From contig JAFLRN010000002.1 in the NCBI GenBank assembly GCA_022511385.1, positions 41,756 to 105,755 on the forward strand: 64,000 bases of DNA. Direction: 5' to 3'. Below the pieces are notes generated by a model. The model worked only from the letters and a program-made list of their open reading frames with translations, was not told the DNA's origin and ran no database searches. Made by a program: the position numbers and the translations under genes. The DNA comes from Acetatifactor sp. (GTDB taxonomy: Bacteria; Bacillota; Clostridia; Lachnospirales; Lachnospiraceae). Below are positions 50,134 through 58,594 of this stretch, piece after piece. How positions within the stretch are numbered: the first letter of the stretch is position 1; each line of letters begins with the position of its first letter.

Positions 50134-51107
50134 AAAAAGTAACGGTTGTTATTCCAAATTTCAACGGTATCAGTTTTTTGCAGGATTGCCTGCATGCCCT
50201 GATAGAACAGGAATCGGGCACTCCGGAGTATGAGGTGCTGGTGGTTGACAACGGTTCTCAGGATGGAAGCCTTGAGCTTATAGCGGAGAAATTTCCTCAG
50301 GTTCAGGTTGAGGCTCTTTCTGAGAACACCGGCTTCTGCCACGCTGTGAATGTGGGTATCCGCAAGTCGAATTCCCCCTATGTGATCCTGTTGAACAATG
50401 ACACGAAGGCAGCTCCGGGTTTTGTGTCAGGTCTTTTCCATGCCATTGAGAGAGACCCAAAGATTTTCTCAGTCAGTGCAAGTATGCGCATGTGGGATGC
50501 TCAGGAGCTCATCGATGATGCAGGTGACCGTTACTGTGCCCTGGGCTGGGCTTATGCCAGGGGAAAAGGAAAGCCTGCAGGGAAGTATCAGCAGGCTCGG
50601 GAGGTGTTCTCTGCCTGTGGAGGGGCAGCTATCTACCGCAGGGAAATTTTAGACAAGATTGGTCTTTTTGACGAAGAGCATTTTGCCTATTTGGAGGATT
50701 TGGACATAGGATGGCGGGCCCGTATCCACGGTTATCACAATTATTATGAACCTGCTGCTGAGGTTATTCATTATGGCAGCGCTTCCACGGGTTCCCGCTA
50801 CAATGAAAAAAAGACTGTGCTGGCCGCTGCCAACAATGTGTATGTGATAGGGAAAAACATGCCTCTGCTGCAGTGGATCCTCAATCTGCCTTTCCTGATG
50901 CTGGGATTCTTTATCAAATTCCTCTTTTTTTGCCGTAAGGGGATGGGCAGGCTGTATCTGAAGGGACTGGCAGATGGCTTTAAAAAGCTGTTTTCCGGGG
51001 AGGGACGTGCCCGGAAGGTGTCTTTTCGTTTCAACCGTCTGGGCAGCTATCTGTCCATTCAGGGACAGCTATATCTGAACCTCGTTAGAATTCTTAAGAA
51101 ATCTTAA
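50130..51107 (+). CDS. GT2 rhamnosyltransferase-like enzyme
   Basis: A 325-residue GT2 enzyme in the WbbL/RgpB-like group. VTVVIPNFNGISFLQDCL, VVDNGSQDGSLELI, LLNNDTKAAPGF (metal site), CGGAAIYRREILDKIGLFDE and AYLEDLDIGWRA with its catalytic acidic residues are all present. A C-terminal hydrophobic stretch (about 248-275) and a basic tail suggest membrane contact. WbbL-type enzymes add L-rhamnose to a lipid-linked acceptor, agreeing with rfbA, rfbB and rfbC in the cluster. The start overlaps the stop of the gene before. Confidence 0.85.
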   Translation: MKKVTVVIPNFNGISFLQDCLHALIEQESGTPEYEVLVVDNGSQDGSLELIAEKFPQVQVEALSENTGFCHAVNVGIRKSNSPYVILLNNDTKAAPGFVSGLFHAIERDPKIFSVSASMRMWDAQELIDDAGDRYCALGWAYARGKGKPAGKYQQAREVFSACGGAAIYRREILDKIGLFDEEHFAYLEDLDIGWRARIHGYHNYYEPAAEVIHYGSASTGSRYNEKKTVLAAANNVYVIGKNMPLLQWILNLPFLMLGFFIKFLFFCRKGMGRLYLKGLADGFKKLFSGEGRARKVSFRFNRLGSYLSIQGQLYLNLVRILKKS

Positions 51108-51112
51108 GAATT
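51089..51112. promoter_or_regulatory. 11-base perfect dyad before wbaP-like gene
   Basis: AATTCTTAAGA-AA-TCTTAAGAATT is a perfect inverted repeat that spans the stop of the upstream glycosyltransferase. TATAAT at 51142-51147 lies 30 bases further on, with TTCATAAATTCATAAG repeats in between. There is no T-run, so it looks more like an operator for a dimeric regulator than a terminator. Confidence 0.45.
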
Positions 51113-51214
51113 ATCTTCATAAATTCATAAGTTGTTCCTTCTATAATAGTATTGTAAAATATATTTAGCTGGTCAGAGCTTTTGATCGGCAGCCTGTCAA
51201 TTCGGGTGATACGC

Positions 51215-52621
51215 ATGATCAAGGACAATCAGAAGGTCTTCAACCGATTAATGGTCGTTATTGATGCTGCTATAATGGCAGCATCCTTCATGCTGGCTTA
51301 TTTTTTTAAGTTTTATGTTATGAACAACGGACCCGGTGTTGGTGTGCTTCCTGCATTGGATTACTTTCGGCTGCTTCTGGTCATCGTACCCATGTACGTA
51401 TTGTTGTATTATTCCTGCAGTATTTACGCACCCAAGCGTACAATACGGCGCCGCTTTGAGATTTACGGCATCATCAAGGCAAATTCGATAGGCATTGCAG
51501 CGTTGATCATCATATTGTTTCTGATCATTCGGGAGTTGAACTACTCCAGAACCGTAATTGGACTTTTTTATATTTTTAACGTGGGATTTACCTCGACGTT
51601 CAGGATATTTCTGAGAAAGGGCCTGAGAACCATTCGCAGGCAGGGATACAATCTGAAGCATATTTTGCTGGTTGGATATTCCCGGGCGGCGGAGGAATAT
51701 ATAGATAGATTGACGGATAACCCTCAATGGGGATATGTGGCCTGCGGCATTCTGGATGACCATATTCCTGCAGGAACCCTCTACAGAGGAGTGAAAGTTC
51801 TGGGAAGGCTGGGCAACCTGGAGATCATCCTGCCGGAGAATAAGCTGGACGAGGTTGCCATTACACTGTCGCTGAAGGATTACGATTATCTGCAAAGCAT
51901 AGTGGGTACCTGTGAGAAGTCCGGCGTGCACACAAAGTTTATTCCGGATTATAACAGCCTCATTCCGAGCAAGCCCTATACGGAAGACCTTCTGGGGCTG
52001 CCGGTGGTGAATATCCGGCATGTTCCCCTGACCAACACAGGGAACATTCTCATAAAGCGCGTGATAGACATTGTGGGGTCAATGGCAGGAATACTGATCA
52101 CTTCACCTATTATGCTGATAGCGTCAATCCTCGTGAAGGCTTCCGGACCCGGCCCTGTGATCTTCAGGCAGGAACGGGTGGGACTGCACAATAAGCCCTT
52201 TTCCATGTATAAGTTTCGGAGTATGGATCTGCAGTCGCCCACGGAGGAGAAAAAGGCATGGACAGTCAGGGATGACCCCAGGGTCACAAAAGTGGGCAGG
52301 TTCTTACGAAAGACAAGCCTGGACGAACTTCCGCAGCTTTTCAATATATTAAAAGGTGACATGAGTCTGGTGGGACCGCGGCCGGAGCGCCCAGGCTGGG
52401 TTGAAAAGTTTCGGGAGGAGATCCCGCGGTATATGGTACGGCATCAGGTTCGGCCGGGGTTGACAGGATGGGCTCAGGTGAATGGTCTGCGGGGAGATAC
52501 CTCGATCCGAAAGCGAATTGAGTATGATCTCTATTATATTGAGAACTGGACGCTGGGTTTTGACATCAAGATTATCCTGATGACATTTTTTACCGGATTT
52601 ATCAATAAAAACGCTTATTAA
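51215..52621 (+). CDS. Undecaprenyl-phosphate sugar phosphotransferase (WbaP/WcaJ type)
   Basis: A 468-residue initiating transferase. Four or five N-terminal membrane helices (about 12-30, 48-70, 85-105, 115-130) and a Rossmann-like CoA_binding_3 domain (HILLVGYSRAAEEY) precede the catalytic bacterial sugar transferase domain (about 275-468): KRVIDIVGS, VIFRQERVGLHNKPFSMYKFRSM, RFLRKTSLDELPQLFNILKG, DMSLVGPRPE and RPGLTGWAQVNG. It transfers hexose-1-phosphate to undecaprenyl phosphate and so begins the polymer. ATG 51215 with GGGTGA is chosen over TTG 51182. The gene has a plausible own promoter behind the dyad described. Confidence 0.93.
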   Translation: MIKDNQKVFNRLMVVIDAAIMAASFMLAYFFKFYVMNNGPGVGVLPALDYFRLLLVIVPMYVLLYYSCSIYAPKRTIRRRFEIYGIIKANSIGIAALIIILFLIIRELNYSRTVIGLFYIFNVGFTSTFRIFLRKGLRTIRRQGYNLKHILLVGYSRAAEEYIDRLTDNPQWGYVACGILDDHIPAGTLYRGVKVLGRLGNLEIILPENKLDEVAITLSLKDYDYLQSIVGTCEKSGVHTKFIPDYNSLIPSKPYTEDLLGLPVVNIRHVPLTNTGNILIKRVIDIVGSMAGILITSPIMLIASILVKASGPGPVIFRQERVGLHNKPFSMYKFRSMDLQSPTEEKKAWTVRDDPRVTKVGRFLRKTSLDELPQLFNILKGDMSLVGPRPERPGWVEKFREEIPRYMVRHQVRPGLTGWAQVNGLRGDTSIRKRIEYDLYYIENWTLGFDIKIILMTFFTGFINKNAY

Positions 52622-52640
52622 TAAACAAGGAGAAGGTACA

Positions 52641-53828
52641 ATGGCAGCAAACGCGAAAAACAACAGAAAAAATCATTCTAATCAGCAACAGACAAAAAAC
52701 AAGAGAAAACTTATCATCTTTGGCGCCGAGCTTATTATTATCGTGATCATGGTGGGCGTCCTGTGGTGGGTCATGGACTTTACGGAGGACAATAAGGCTC
52801 CCCATATAACTGAGAAGTTTGAACCGGGGGAGGTCAAGGTACCCCAGCAGGTACAGCAGCAGATAGAACAGGGCGGCGCTATGAAGGGGTATATGAACAT
52901 TGCCCTCTTTGGCGTGGATGCTAAAAATGAAAACGAACTGTACAAGAGCAGCCGCAGTGACACGATCATGATCGCCAGCATTAACCTTGATACCGGTGAC
53001 ATCAAGCTGGTCAGCGTATTAAGGGACACATACCTAAACCTAAACCAGGGCGATGATACGTACAAAAAATGTAACGCCGCTTATGCAAAGGGAGGAGCAC
53101 AGCAGGCAGTTGGAATGCTGAACATGAATCTGGATATGGACATCACCCAGTTTGTCACGGTAGGATATGCGGGTCTTGCAGAGGTCATTGACGGCCTTGG
53201 CGGTGTCTGGATTGACGTGAGCAAGGCTGAACTGCAGCACATCAATAATTACCAGTACAGTATCCTGGGAAAATATGCAAAAACAAGGTATAATATTAAT
53301 ATTGATGCGGAACTGAATTTCACCCCGGACGAGTATTTTTGGGACTATGATATGGTGCCGGTGAAAGAGCCAGGCTATCAGCTTCTCGACGGCCTGCAGG
53401 CTGCTGCCTATTGCCGTATTCGTTATGTGGGCAATGATTTCGAGCGTACAGCCAGACAGAGGGAGGTTATCAAAGCCATTGAAGCCCAGGCTAAGCAGGC
53501 GGACCTGGCAACGTTGACCAAGGTCTTTGAGAGCGCAATGGACGATATTTACACCAACCTTGATGCGGCAACGATCCTCACAGATCTGCTTCCAAATATT
53601 GCAAAATACAGGATAGCGGATGAAGGCCTTTTCCCTGAGAGGGATAAGCAGGAGGGCGTAAATATGGGCGCAAATGGAATCTGCCAGATTCCTAATGATC
53701 TGGCAGCCAGTGTATCATGGCTGCATGGGTTCCTGTTCGATGACAATGATTATGTGGCCAGCGACACGGTGAAAAACATAAGTGACAAGATCATAGCGGC
53801 CGCTTCTAAATATCGTGGCGGCAATTAG
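52641..53828 (+). CDS. LytR-CpsA-Psr (LCP) family wall polymer ligase
   Basis: A 395-residue protein with a basic N-terminus, one membrane helix (about 24-44) and an outer LCP domain. NIALFGVDAKNENE, SRSDTIMIASINLDTGDIKLV, SVLRDTYLNL with the Arg that binds the lipid diphosphate, and YCRIRYVGNDFERTARQREV with the second Arg group are characteristic. LCP enzymes transfer undecaprenyl-linked polymers to peptidoglycan MurNAc. Placed 19 bases after the WbaP-like gene and before a terminator, it closes the assembly unit and points to a covalently wall-bound polysaccharide rather than a free capsule. Confidence 0.93.
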   Translation: MAANAKNNRKNHSNQQQTKNKRKLIIFGAELIIIVIMVGVLWWVMDFTEDNKAPHITEKFEPGEVKVPQQVQQQIEQGGAMKGYMNIALFGVDAKNENELYKSSRSDTIMIASINLDTGDIKLVSVLRDTYLNLNQGDDTYKKCNAAYAKGGAQQAVGMLNMNLDMDITQFVTVGYAGLAEVIDGLGGVWIDVSKAELQHINNYQYSILGKYAKTRYNINIDAELNFTPDEYFWDYDMVPVKEPGYQLLDGLQAAAYCRIRYVGNDFERTARQREVIKAIEAQAKQADLATLTKVFESAMDDIYTNLDAATILTDLLPNIAKYRIADEGLFPERDKQEGVNMGANGICQIPNDLAASVSWLHGFLFDDNDYVASDTVKNISDKIIAAASKYRGGN

Positions 53829-53842
53829 TTTCAGATGCCAAC

Positions 53843-53875
53843 CAAATATCCCGCAGTAAGCTGACGGGATATTTG
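53843..53875 (+). terminator. Terminator after the LCP gene
   Basis: A perfect 11-base stem, CAAATATCCCG with CGGGATATTTG, around an 11-base loop. Confidence 0.8.
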
Positions 53876-53912
53876 TCCCTCGCGGGTATAGATCGGCAGA
53901 ATGTGAGGAAAT

Positions 53913-54836
53913 GTGAAGATAGACGTGATCATCCCTGTGTATAGACCGGGGCTCGAGCTGTTTGCCCTTCTGGAAAGGCTGGGAAACCAGACCGCGGCCG
54001 TACAGAATATCATCCTGATGAACACAGAAAAAAAATATTTTCAACAGCTGGTCAACAGTAATCCAAAATTTTGGGATGAACATCGAAATATAAAGGTGTA
54101 TCACCTTTCCCGGCGTGAGTTTGATCATGGCGGCACAAGACATATGGGAATTATGCATTCAGATGCGGAGATTTTTCTCACCATGACCCAGGATGCAATG
54201 CCCGTGGACAAGTATCTGGTGGAAAGGTTGGTGCAAGGCCTTACCGACTGTGTAGCGGTGGCTTATGCCAGACAGCTTCCCTCCGGGAGCTCCAGTGAAC
54301 TGGAGCGGATATCCAGAGCATTTAACTATCCGGAGACTTCCTGTGTAAAGACAGGGGATGATGTAAAGACTCTGGGGATCAAGACGTTCTTCTGTTCTAA
54401 CGTCTGTGCGGCTTATCGCAGGGATGTCTACGATGAATTAGGGGGATTTATTCGTCATACTATATTTAATGAAGATATGATCTATGCTGCCAAGGCGGTG
54501 AAAGCAGGGTACGGCATCGCCTATCAGGCTCAGGCTCAGGTGATACACTCCCACAACTACACCAATATGCAGCAGCTGAGGCGGAACTTTGATCTGGGGG
54601 TGTCCCAGGCCGACCACCCGGAGGTGTTTGGCAATGTGAGCTCCGAGTCCGAGGGAAGGAAGCTGGTGGCAGAGGCATGGCGGCGCTTAAAGGAAAAACG
54701 GCAGCTGTATAGGTTTCCAGGTTTTCTCGTGCAGTGCTGTTTCAAGTATGCAGGCTATCTCCTGGGAAAGCATTACAGGAGGCTTCCCCGGAAATGGGTG
54801 CTGGCGCTAACCGGCAACAGGCCGTACTGGAGATAG
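53913..54836 (+). CDS. GT2 rhamnosyltransferase-like enzyme
   Basis: A 307-residue GT2 enzyme. VDVIIPVYRPGLELF is replaced here by a very similar IDVIIPVYRPG opening; SRREFDHGGTRHMG, LTMTQDAMPVDKY (metal site) and FNEDMIYAAKAVKAG are typical of the RfbF-like rhamnosyltransferase group. The C-terminal 80 residues are basic and amphipathic (YAGYLLGKHYRRLPRKW). GTG 53913 has GAGGAA eight bases upstream. It lies after the LCP terminator, so it probably forms its own small unit with glmS. dTDP-rhamnose as donor is inferred. Confidence 0.83.
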   Translation: MKIDVIIPVYRPGLELFALLERLGNQTAAVQNIILMNTEKKYFQQLVNSNPKFWDEHRNIKVYHLSRREFDHGGTRHMGIMHSDAEIFLTMTQDAMPVDKYLVERLVQGLTDCVAVAYARQLPSGSSSELERISRAFNYPETSCVKTGDDVKTLGIKTFFCSNVCAAYRRDVYDELGGFIRHTIFNEDMIYAAKAVKAGYGIAYQAQAQVIHSHNYTNMQQLRRNFDLGVSQADHPEVFGNVSSESEGRKLVAEAWRRLKEKRQLYRFPGFLVQCCFKYAGYLLGKHYRRLPRKWVLALTGNRPYWR

Positions 54837-54897
54837 TTGGTTTGAGGATTCCGAAGAGAACAGGGGTATGCCTGGAGAGGGGCGGAACGGAGGATAT

Positions 54898-56724
54898 ATG
54901 TGTGGTATCGTAGGATATATTGGCAGGGAACAGGCGGCGCCCATTATACTGGACGGTCTGGCAAAGCTGGAGTACAGAGGTTATGACTCGGCGGGAATGG
55001 CAGTATTTGACGGTAAAGCTATACAGACCCAAAAGGCAACAGGGCGGCTGAAGGTGTTGGAGAATCTGACCAGAGGCGGAGAAACCATGCCCGGCAGCTC
55101 CGGGATCGGCCATACCAGGTGGGCCACTCATGGAGCACCCAGCGACAGAAATGCCCATCCCCATATCAACAATAAAGGCACCATTGCCGTGGTGCATAAT
55201 GGTATAATTGAAAACTACATTCCACTGAAAAACAAAATGACCGATAAGGGCTATGAGTTCCGGTCGGAGACGGACACGGAGGTGCTGGCCCACCTGCTGG
55301 ACTATTATTATAAGGGAAATCCCTTGGAAGCGATCACCAAGGTGCTTCATCGGGTGGAGGGTTCCTATGCGCTGGGAATCCTGTTTGCAGATCATCCTGA
55401 TGAGGTCTACGCAGCAAGAAAAGACAGTCCTCTGATTGTGGGGCAGAATGAAACAGGCTGTTTTATCGCTTCAGATGTGCCTGCGATCCTGAAGTATACC
55501 AGGACGGTCTACTACATGGACAATCAGGAGGTTGCGGTTCTGCGGCCTGACGGTCTCCAGTTCTTTTCCGTAGATCAGGAGGAGCTGAAAAAGGAATCCG
55601 TCACCATTGACTGGGATGCGGATGCAGCGGAGAAGGCTGGCTACGAGCACTTTATGCTGAAGGAGATGTACGAACAGCCCAAAACCATTGCTGATACCAT
55701 ATCCCCCAGGCTTCGGAACAATGACATTGTCATAGAAGAATTGAAAATGACGGATGAAGAGCTGAAAGCCATCCGAAAGATACACATTGTTGCCTGCGGT
55801 TCTGCCTACCATGCCGGCGTCACCGGGAAGTATGTGCTGGAGGACCTTGCCCGGATACCGGTGGAGGTGGATGTGGCCAGCGAGTTCCGCTACCGAAATC
55901 CCATCCTGGAGGAGGGAGCCATGGTCATTGTCATCAGCCAGTCCGGCGAGACAGCAGATACGCTGGCAGCCCTCAGGGAATCCAAAGCCAGAGGATTCAA
56001 GGTGCTGGGCATTGTAAATGTGGTGGGAAGTTCCATTGCCCGGGAAGCTGACTCCTGTCTGTATACCTGGGCGGGCCCGGAGATTGCGGTAGCCACCACA
56101 AAGGCTTACAGCGCACAGCTTACAGCCATGTATCTGCTGGCTATGAAGCTGGCTAAGGTCAGGGGAACTGTGGACGAAGCGAAGTTTAGTGAGCTGCTGG
56201 CGGACTTAAAGTGCCTTCCGGATCAGATTGAACTGCTGCTGGGCCAGAAGGAGAAGATACAGCATTTTGCAAACCGTTATCTGGGCGCCCGGGACATCTT
56301 CTTTATCGGAAGAGGCATCGACTATGCCATCTCTCTGGAGGGTTCGTTGAAGCTGAAGGAGATTTCCTATATCCATTCCGAGGCTTACGCTGCCGGGGAG
56401 CTGAAGCACGGCACCATTTCCCTGATCGAGGATGGAACATTGGTGGTGGCGTTGTCCACCCAGCCGGAGCTGTTCCAGAAGACCATCAGCAATATGGTGG
56501 AGGTAAAAGCCCGGGGAGCCTTTGTGATGGCTGTGACCAACGAGGAGAACAAGGCCATTGAGAAGGCGGCGGATTATGTGGTGTATATTCCCCAGACGAA
56601 TCCATGCTTCTCCAATTCCCTGGCTATTATTCCCCTGCAGCTGTTTGCCTATTATATTGCGGTGGGCAGGGGCTGCGACGTGGATAAGCCGAGAAATCTG
56701 GCGAAGTCGGTGACTGTGGAATAA
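54898..56724 (+). CDS. glmS: Glutamine-fructose-6-phosphate aminotransferase
   Basis: A 608-residue enzyme starting MCGIVGYIG, in which Cys2 becomes the N-terminal glutaminase nucleophile after Met removal. GYDSAGMAV, HTRWATHG and the SIS domains (SQSGETADTLAALRE, then GRGIDYAISLEGSLKLKEIS) complete the family pattern, ending PRNLAKSVTVE. It makes glucosamine 6-phosphate, the entry to UDP-GlcNAc for peptidoglycan and for PseB. ATG 54898 follows ACGGAGGA; a start ten codons earlier would place residues before the obligatory Cys. The 61-base gap upstream is too short for a glmS ribozyme. Confidence 0.96.
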   Translation: MCGIVGYIGREQAAPIILDGLAKLEYRGYDSAGMAVFDGKAIQTQKATGRLKVLENLTRGGETMPGSSGIGHTRWATHGAPSDRNAHPHINNKGTIAVVHNGIIENYIPLKNKMTDKGYEFRSETDTEVLAHLLDYYYKGNPLEAITKVLHRVEGSYALGILFADHPDEVYAARKDSPLIVGQNETGCFIASDVPAILKYTRTVYYMDNQEVAVLRPDGLQFFSVDQEELKKESVTIDWDADAAEKAGYEHFMLKEMYEQPKTIADTISPRLRNNDIVIEELKMTDEELKAIRKIHIVACGSAYHAGVTGKYVLEDLARIPVEVDVASEFRYRNPILEEGAMVIVISQSGETADTLAALRESKARGFKVLGIVNVVGSSIAREADSCLYTWAGPEIAVATTKAYSAQLTAMYLLAMKLAKVRGTVDEAKFSELLADLKCLPDQIELLLGQKEKIQHFANRYLGARDIFFIGRGIDYAISLEGSLKLKEISYIHSEAYAAGELKHGTISLIEDGTLVVALSTQPELFQKTISNMVEVKARGAFVMAVTNEENKAIEKAADYVVYIPQTNPCFSNSLAIIPLQLFAYYIAVGRGCDVDKPRNLAKSVTVE

Positions 56725-56850
56725 CAAAAAATGTTTTTGATTTTCACAATGACTTCATAAACGAAACACAAATTCGTCACAATTAGTGGATATACTGAGG
56801 TACATAAAGAGGACAAAATCATTTTCATTTGTAGAAAAGAGGTAATCATT

Positions 56851-58362
56851 ATGTACGAAAATGAAATTTATTCCGAGACAAACACTGTGAACCGCACCAC
56901 TGAAGTGGGCGTTGCGGCATCTGGAGATTCCGGCATGCAAAGCGGAAGCGTTAACGGAACAGGGGGCACTCCATATTTTGATTATTTATCAAACCCGGGC
57001 GGTAATGTGAATCCTGTGTCGGGTAATGTCGGCAGAGACAGAATGACTGACTCATCCCCCTGGAGTACAAATGCGGTCTCCACAGGAAAGAACGGCGGCA
57101 GCGAGAACGGTCAAAAGAAAAAGAGCGGAGCTTTCCGTAAGGTTGTACTCAGCATCAGCCTGGGGCTGTGTTTTGGATTGTTTGCGGGGTTGGGATTTTA
57201 TGCGGTGCAGCTTGGCACAGGACAGTTCGAGACCCAGGAGAAGAGCTGGGAGAAGAGGCTGGAAGAGCTGGAAGAGAAATGGGAAGAGAAAGTTTTTCAG
57301 GAGGCATCAGGAAATTCGATCACCGTTCTTCAGCCATCCAATACATCATCCCCTGTGTCAACAAAAGTGATACAGGTGGACGCCTCCGAAATGGTGAAGC
57401 AGGTGATGCCATCCATGGTCTCCATTGTAAATAACTACACTGTAGTATCCTCCTATTGGGGTCAGACCTACCGTGAGCAGGCGGCTGCCAGCGGCTCGGG
57501 CATTATTGTGGCGCAGAACGACAGTGAGTTGCTGATCGTATCCAACAACCATGTGGTGGAGGATGCGGATAGCCTGATCGTAACATTTATTGACGGCTCG
57601 GAGGCTGAGGCGGCCATCAAGGGCCTGGATGTGGATATGGATCTGGCAGTAATCGCCGTGCCCCTGGACAGTCTTTCTAAGGAGACAAGAAATGCCATTT
57701 CTATTGCAGCCTTGGGCGACAGCGACGCGCTGGAGCTTGGCGAGCCTGTGATCGCCATCGGAAATGCTCTGGGCTACGGCCAGTCAGTATCCGGCGGCAT
57801 GATCAGTGCACTGGGACGGGAACTGACCTTTGACGACGGCAGCAAGGGCACCTTTATTCAGACGGACGCAGCCATCAATCCCGGAAATTCCGGCGGAGCA
57901 CTGCTGAACCTGAGCGGTGAGGTCATCGGTATCAACTCCAGCAAGATCGGCGGCACATATGTGGAGGGTATGGGCTACGCCATTCCCATCACTGCGGCAA
58001 GCCCCATCATTGCAGAACTGATGGAGCGAGAGACCAGAACTATGAAGGTGGAAGAGAGCAAGAGAGGCTATCTGGGCATCCGGCTTCAAAGCGTTACTGA
58101 TGACGATGCTATGAGATACAACATGCCTAAGGGAGTATTTGTGTACAGCGTAGAACCCGATCTGGCAGCGGATGAAGCCGGCATCAAAAGGGGCGATATC
58201 ATCGTAGGCTTCGACGGCCAGAAAATATCTTCACAGGAGGATCTTCTGGACGCGATCCAGTATTACAGAGCGGGTGAAACGGTAGTGGTAACCATAAAGC
58301 GGCTGGAAAACAGTGAGTATGAGACCTATGACATAGAGGTCACGCTGGGTGTAAGACCATAA
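56851..58362 (+). CDS. HtrA/DegP-like membrane serine protease
   Basis: A 503-residue stress protease. A disordered cytosolic N-terminus (about 95 residues, Gly/Asn/Ser-rich), one membrane helix (about 97-121) and a short coiled coil (EKRLEELEEKWEEKV) precede the trypsin-like domain with His in SNNHVVED (about 234), Asp in DMDLAVIAV (about 264) and Ser in GNSGGAL (about 347). A PDZ domain follows (about 405-500, GYLGIRLQSV, GIKRGDIIVGFDGQKI). It degrades misfolded proteins outside the membrane. The leader has TATACT at 56791-56796, but no convincing -35 box, so an activator or an alternative sigma factor may be needed. Confidence 0.92.
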   Translation: MYENEIYSETNTVNRTTEVGVAASGDSGMQSGSVNGTGGTPYFDYLSNPGGNVNPVSGNVGRDRMTDSSPWSTNAVSTGKNGGSENGQKKKSGAFRKVVLSISLGLCFGLFAGLGFYAVQLGTGQFETQEKSWEKRLEELEEKWEEKVFQEASGNSITVLQPSNTSSPVSTKVIQVDASEMVKQVMPSMVSIVNNYTVVSSYWGQTYREQAAASGSGIIVAQNDSELLIVSNNHVVEDADSLIVTFIDGSEAEAAIKGLDVDMDLAVIAVPLDSLSKETRNAISIAALGDSDALELGEPVIAIGNALGYGQSVSGGMISALGRELTFDDGSKGTFIQTDAAINPGNSGGALLNLSGEVIGINSSKIGGTYVEGMGYAIPITAASPIIAELMERETRTMKVEESKRGYLGIRLQSVTDDDAMRYNMPKGVFVYSVEPDLAADEAGIKRGDIIVGFDGQKISSQEDLLDAIQYYRAGETVVVTIKRLENSEYETYDIEVTLGVRP

Positions 58363-58371
58363 CGCAGCTAC

Positions 58372-58439
58372 ATTAGCGTAAAGTCTGTATTAGTATAAGG
58401 TTTATATTAGCGTAAGGTTTATATTAGCATAGGGTTTAT
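58372..58439. repeat. Four tandem copies of a 17-base unit
   Basis: Four adjacent units of 17 bases start at 58372, 58389, 58406 and 58423; the type sequence is ATTAGCGTAAGGTTTAT, with one to four changes per copy. They lie between the htrA stop and its terminator, with no coding potential. Confidence 0.9.
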
Positions 58440-58442
58440 TCC

Positions 58443-58472
58443 ATCCCGGAAGGAACGGTTTCCTTCCGGGAT
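58443..58472 (+). terminator. Terminator after htrA
   Basis: ATCCCGGAAGGAAA pairs with TTTCCTTCCGGGAT around a short loop, followed by an AT-rich tail with T residues. Confidence 0.85.
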
Positions 58473-58594
58473 ATTTAATTTATATTTATTTACAAAATCT
58501 TTACTTGTGCAGATGCATAATTTCAAGTATACTCATATCAGATTATAACACAGGATACTTGGACCCTGCGTTGGCAGGAGAAATGGAGAGATTC

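Noticed and set aside
54837..54897. Possible glmS ribozyme before glmS
   Set aside because: Only 61 bases separate glmS from the preceding gene, too short for the ribozyme core, and no matching pairing is seen.
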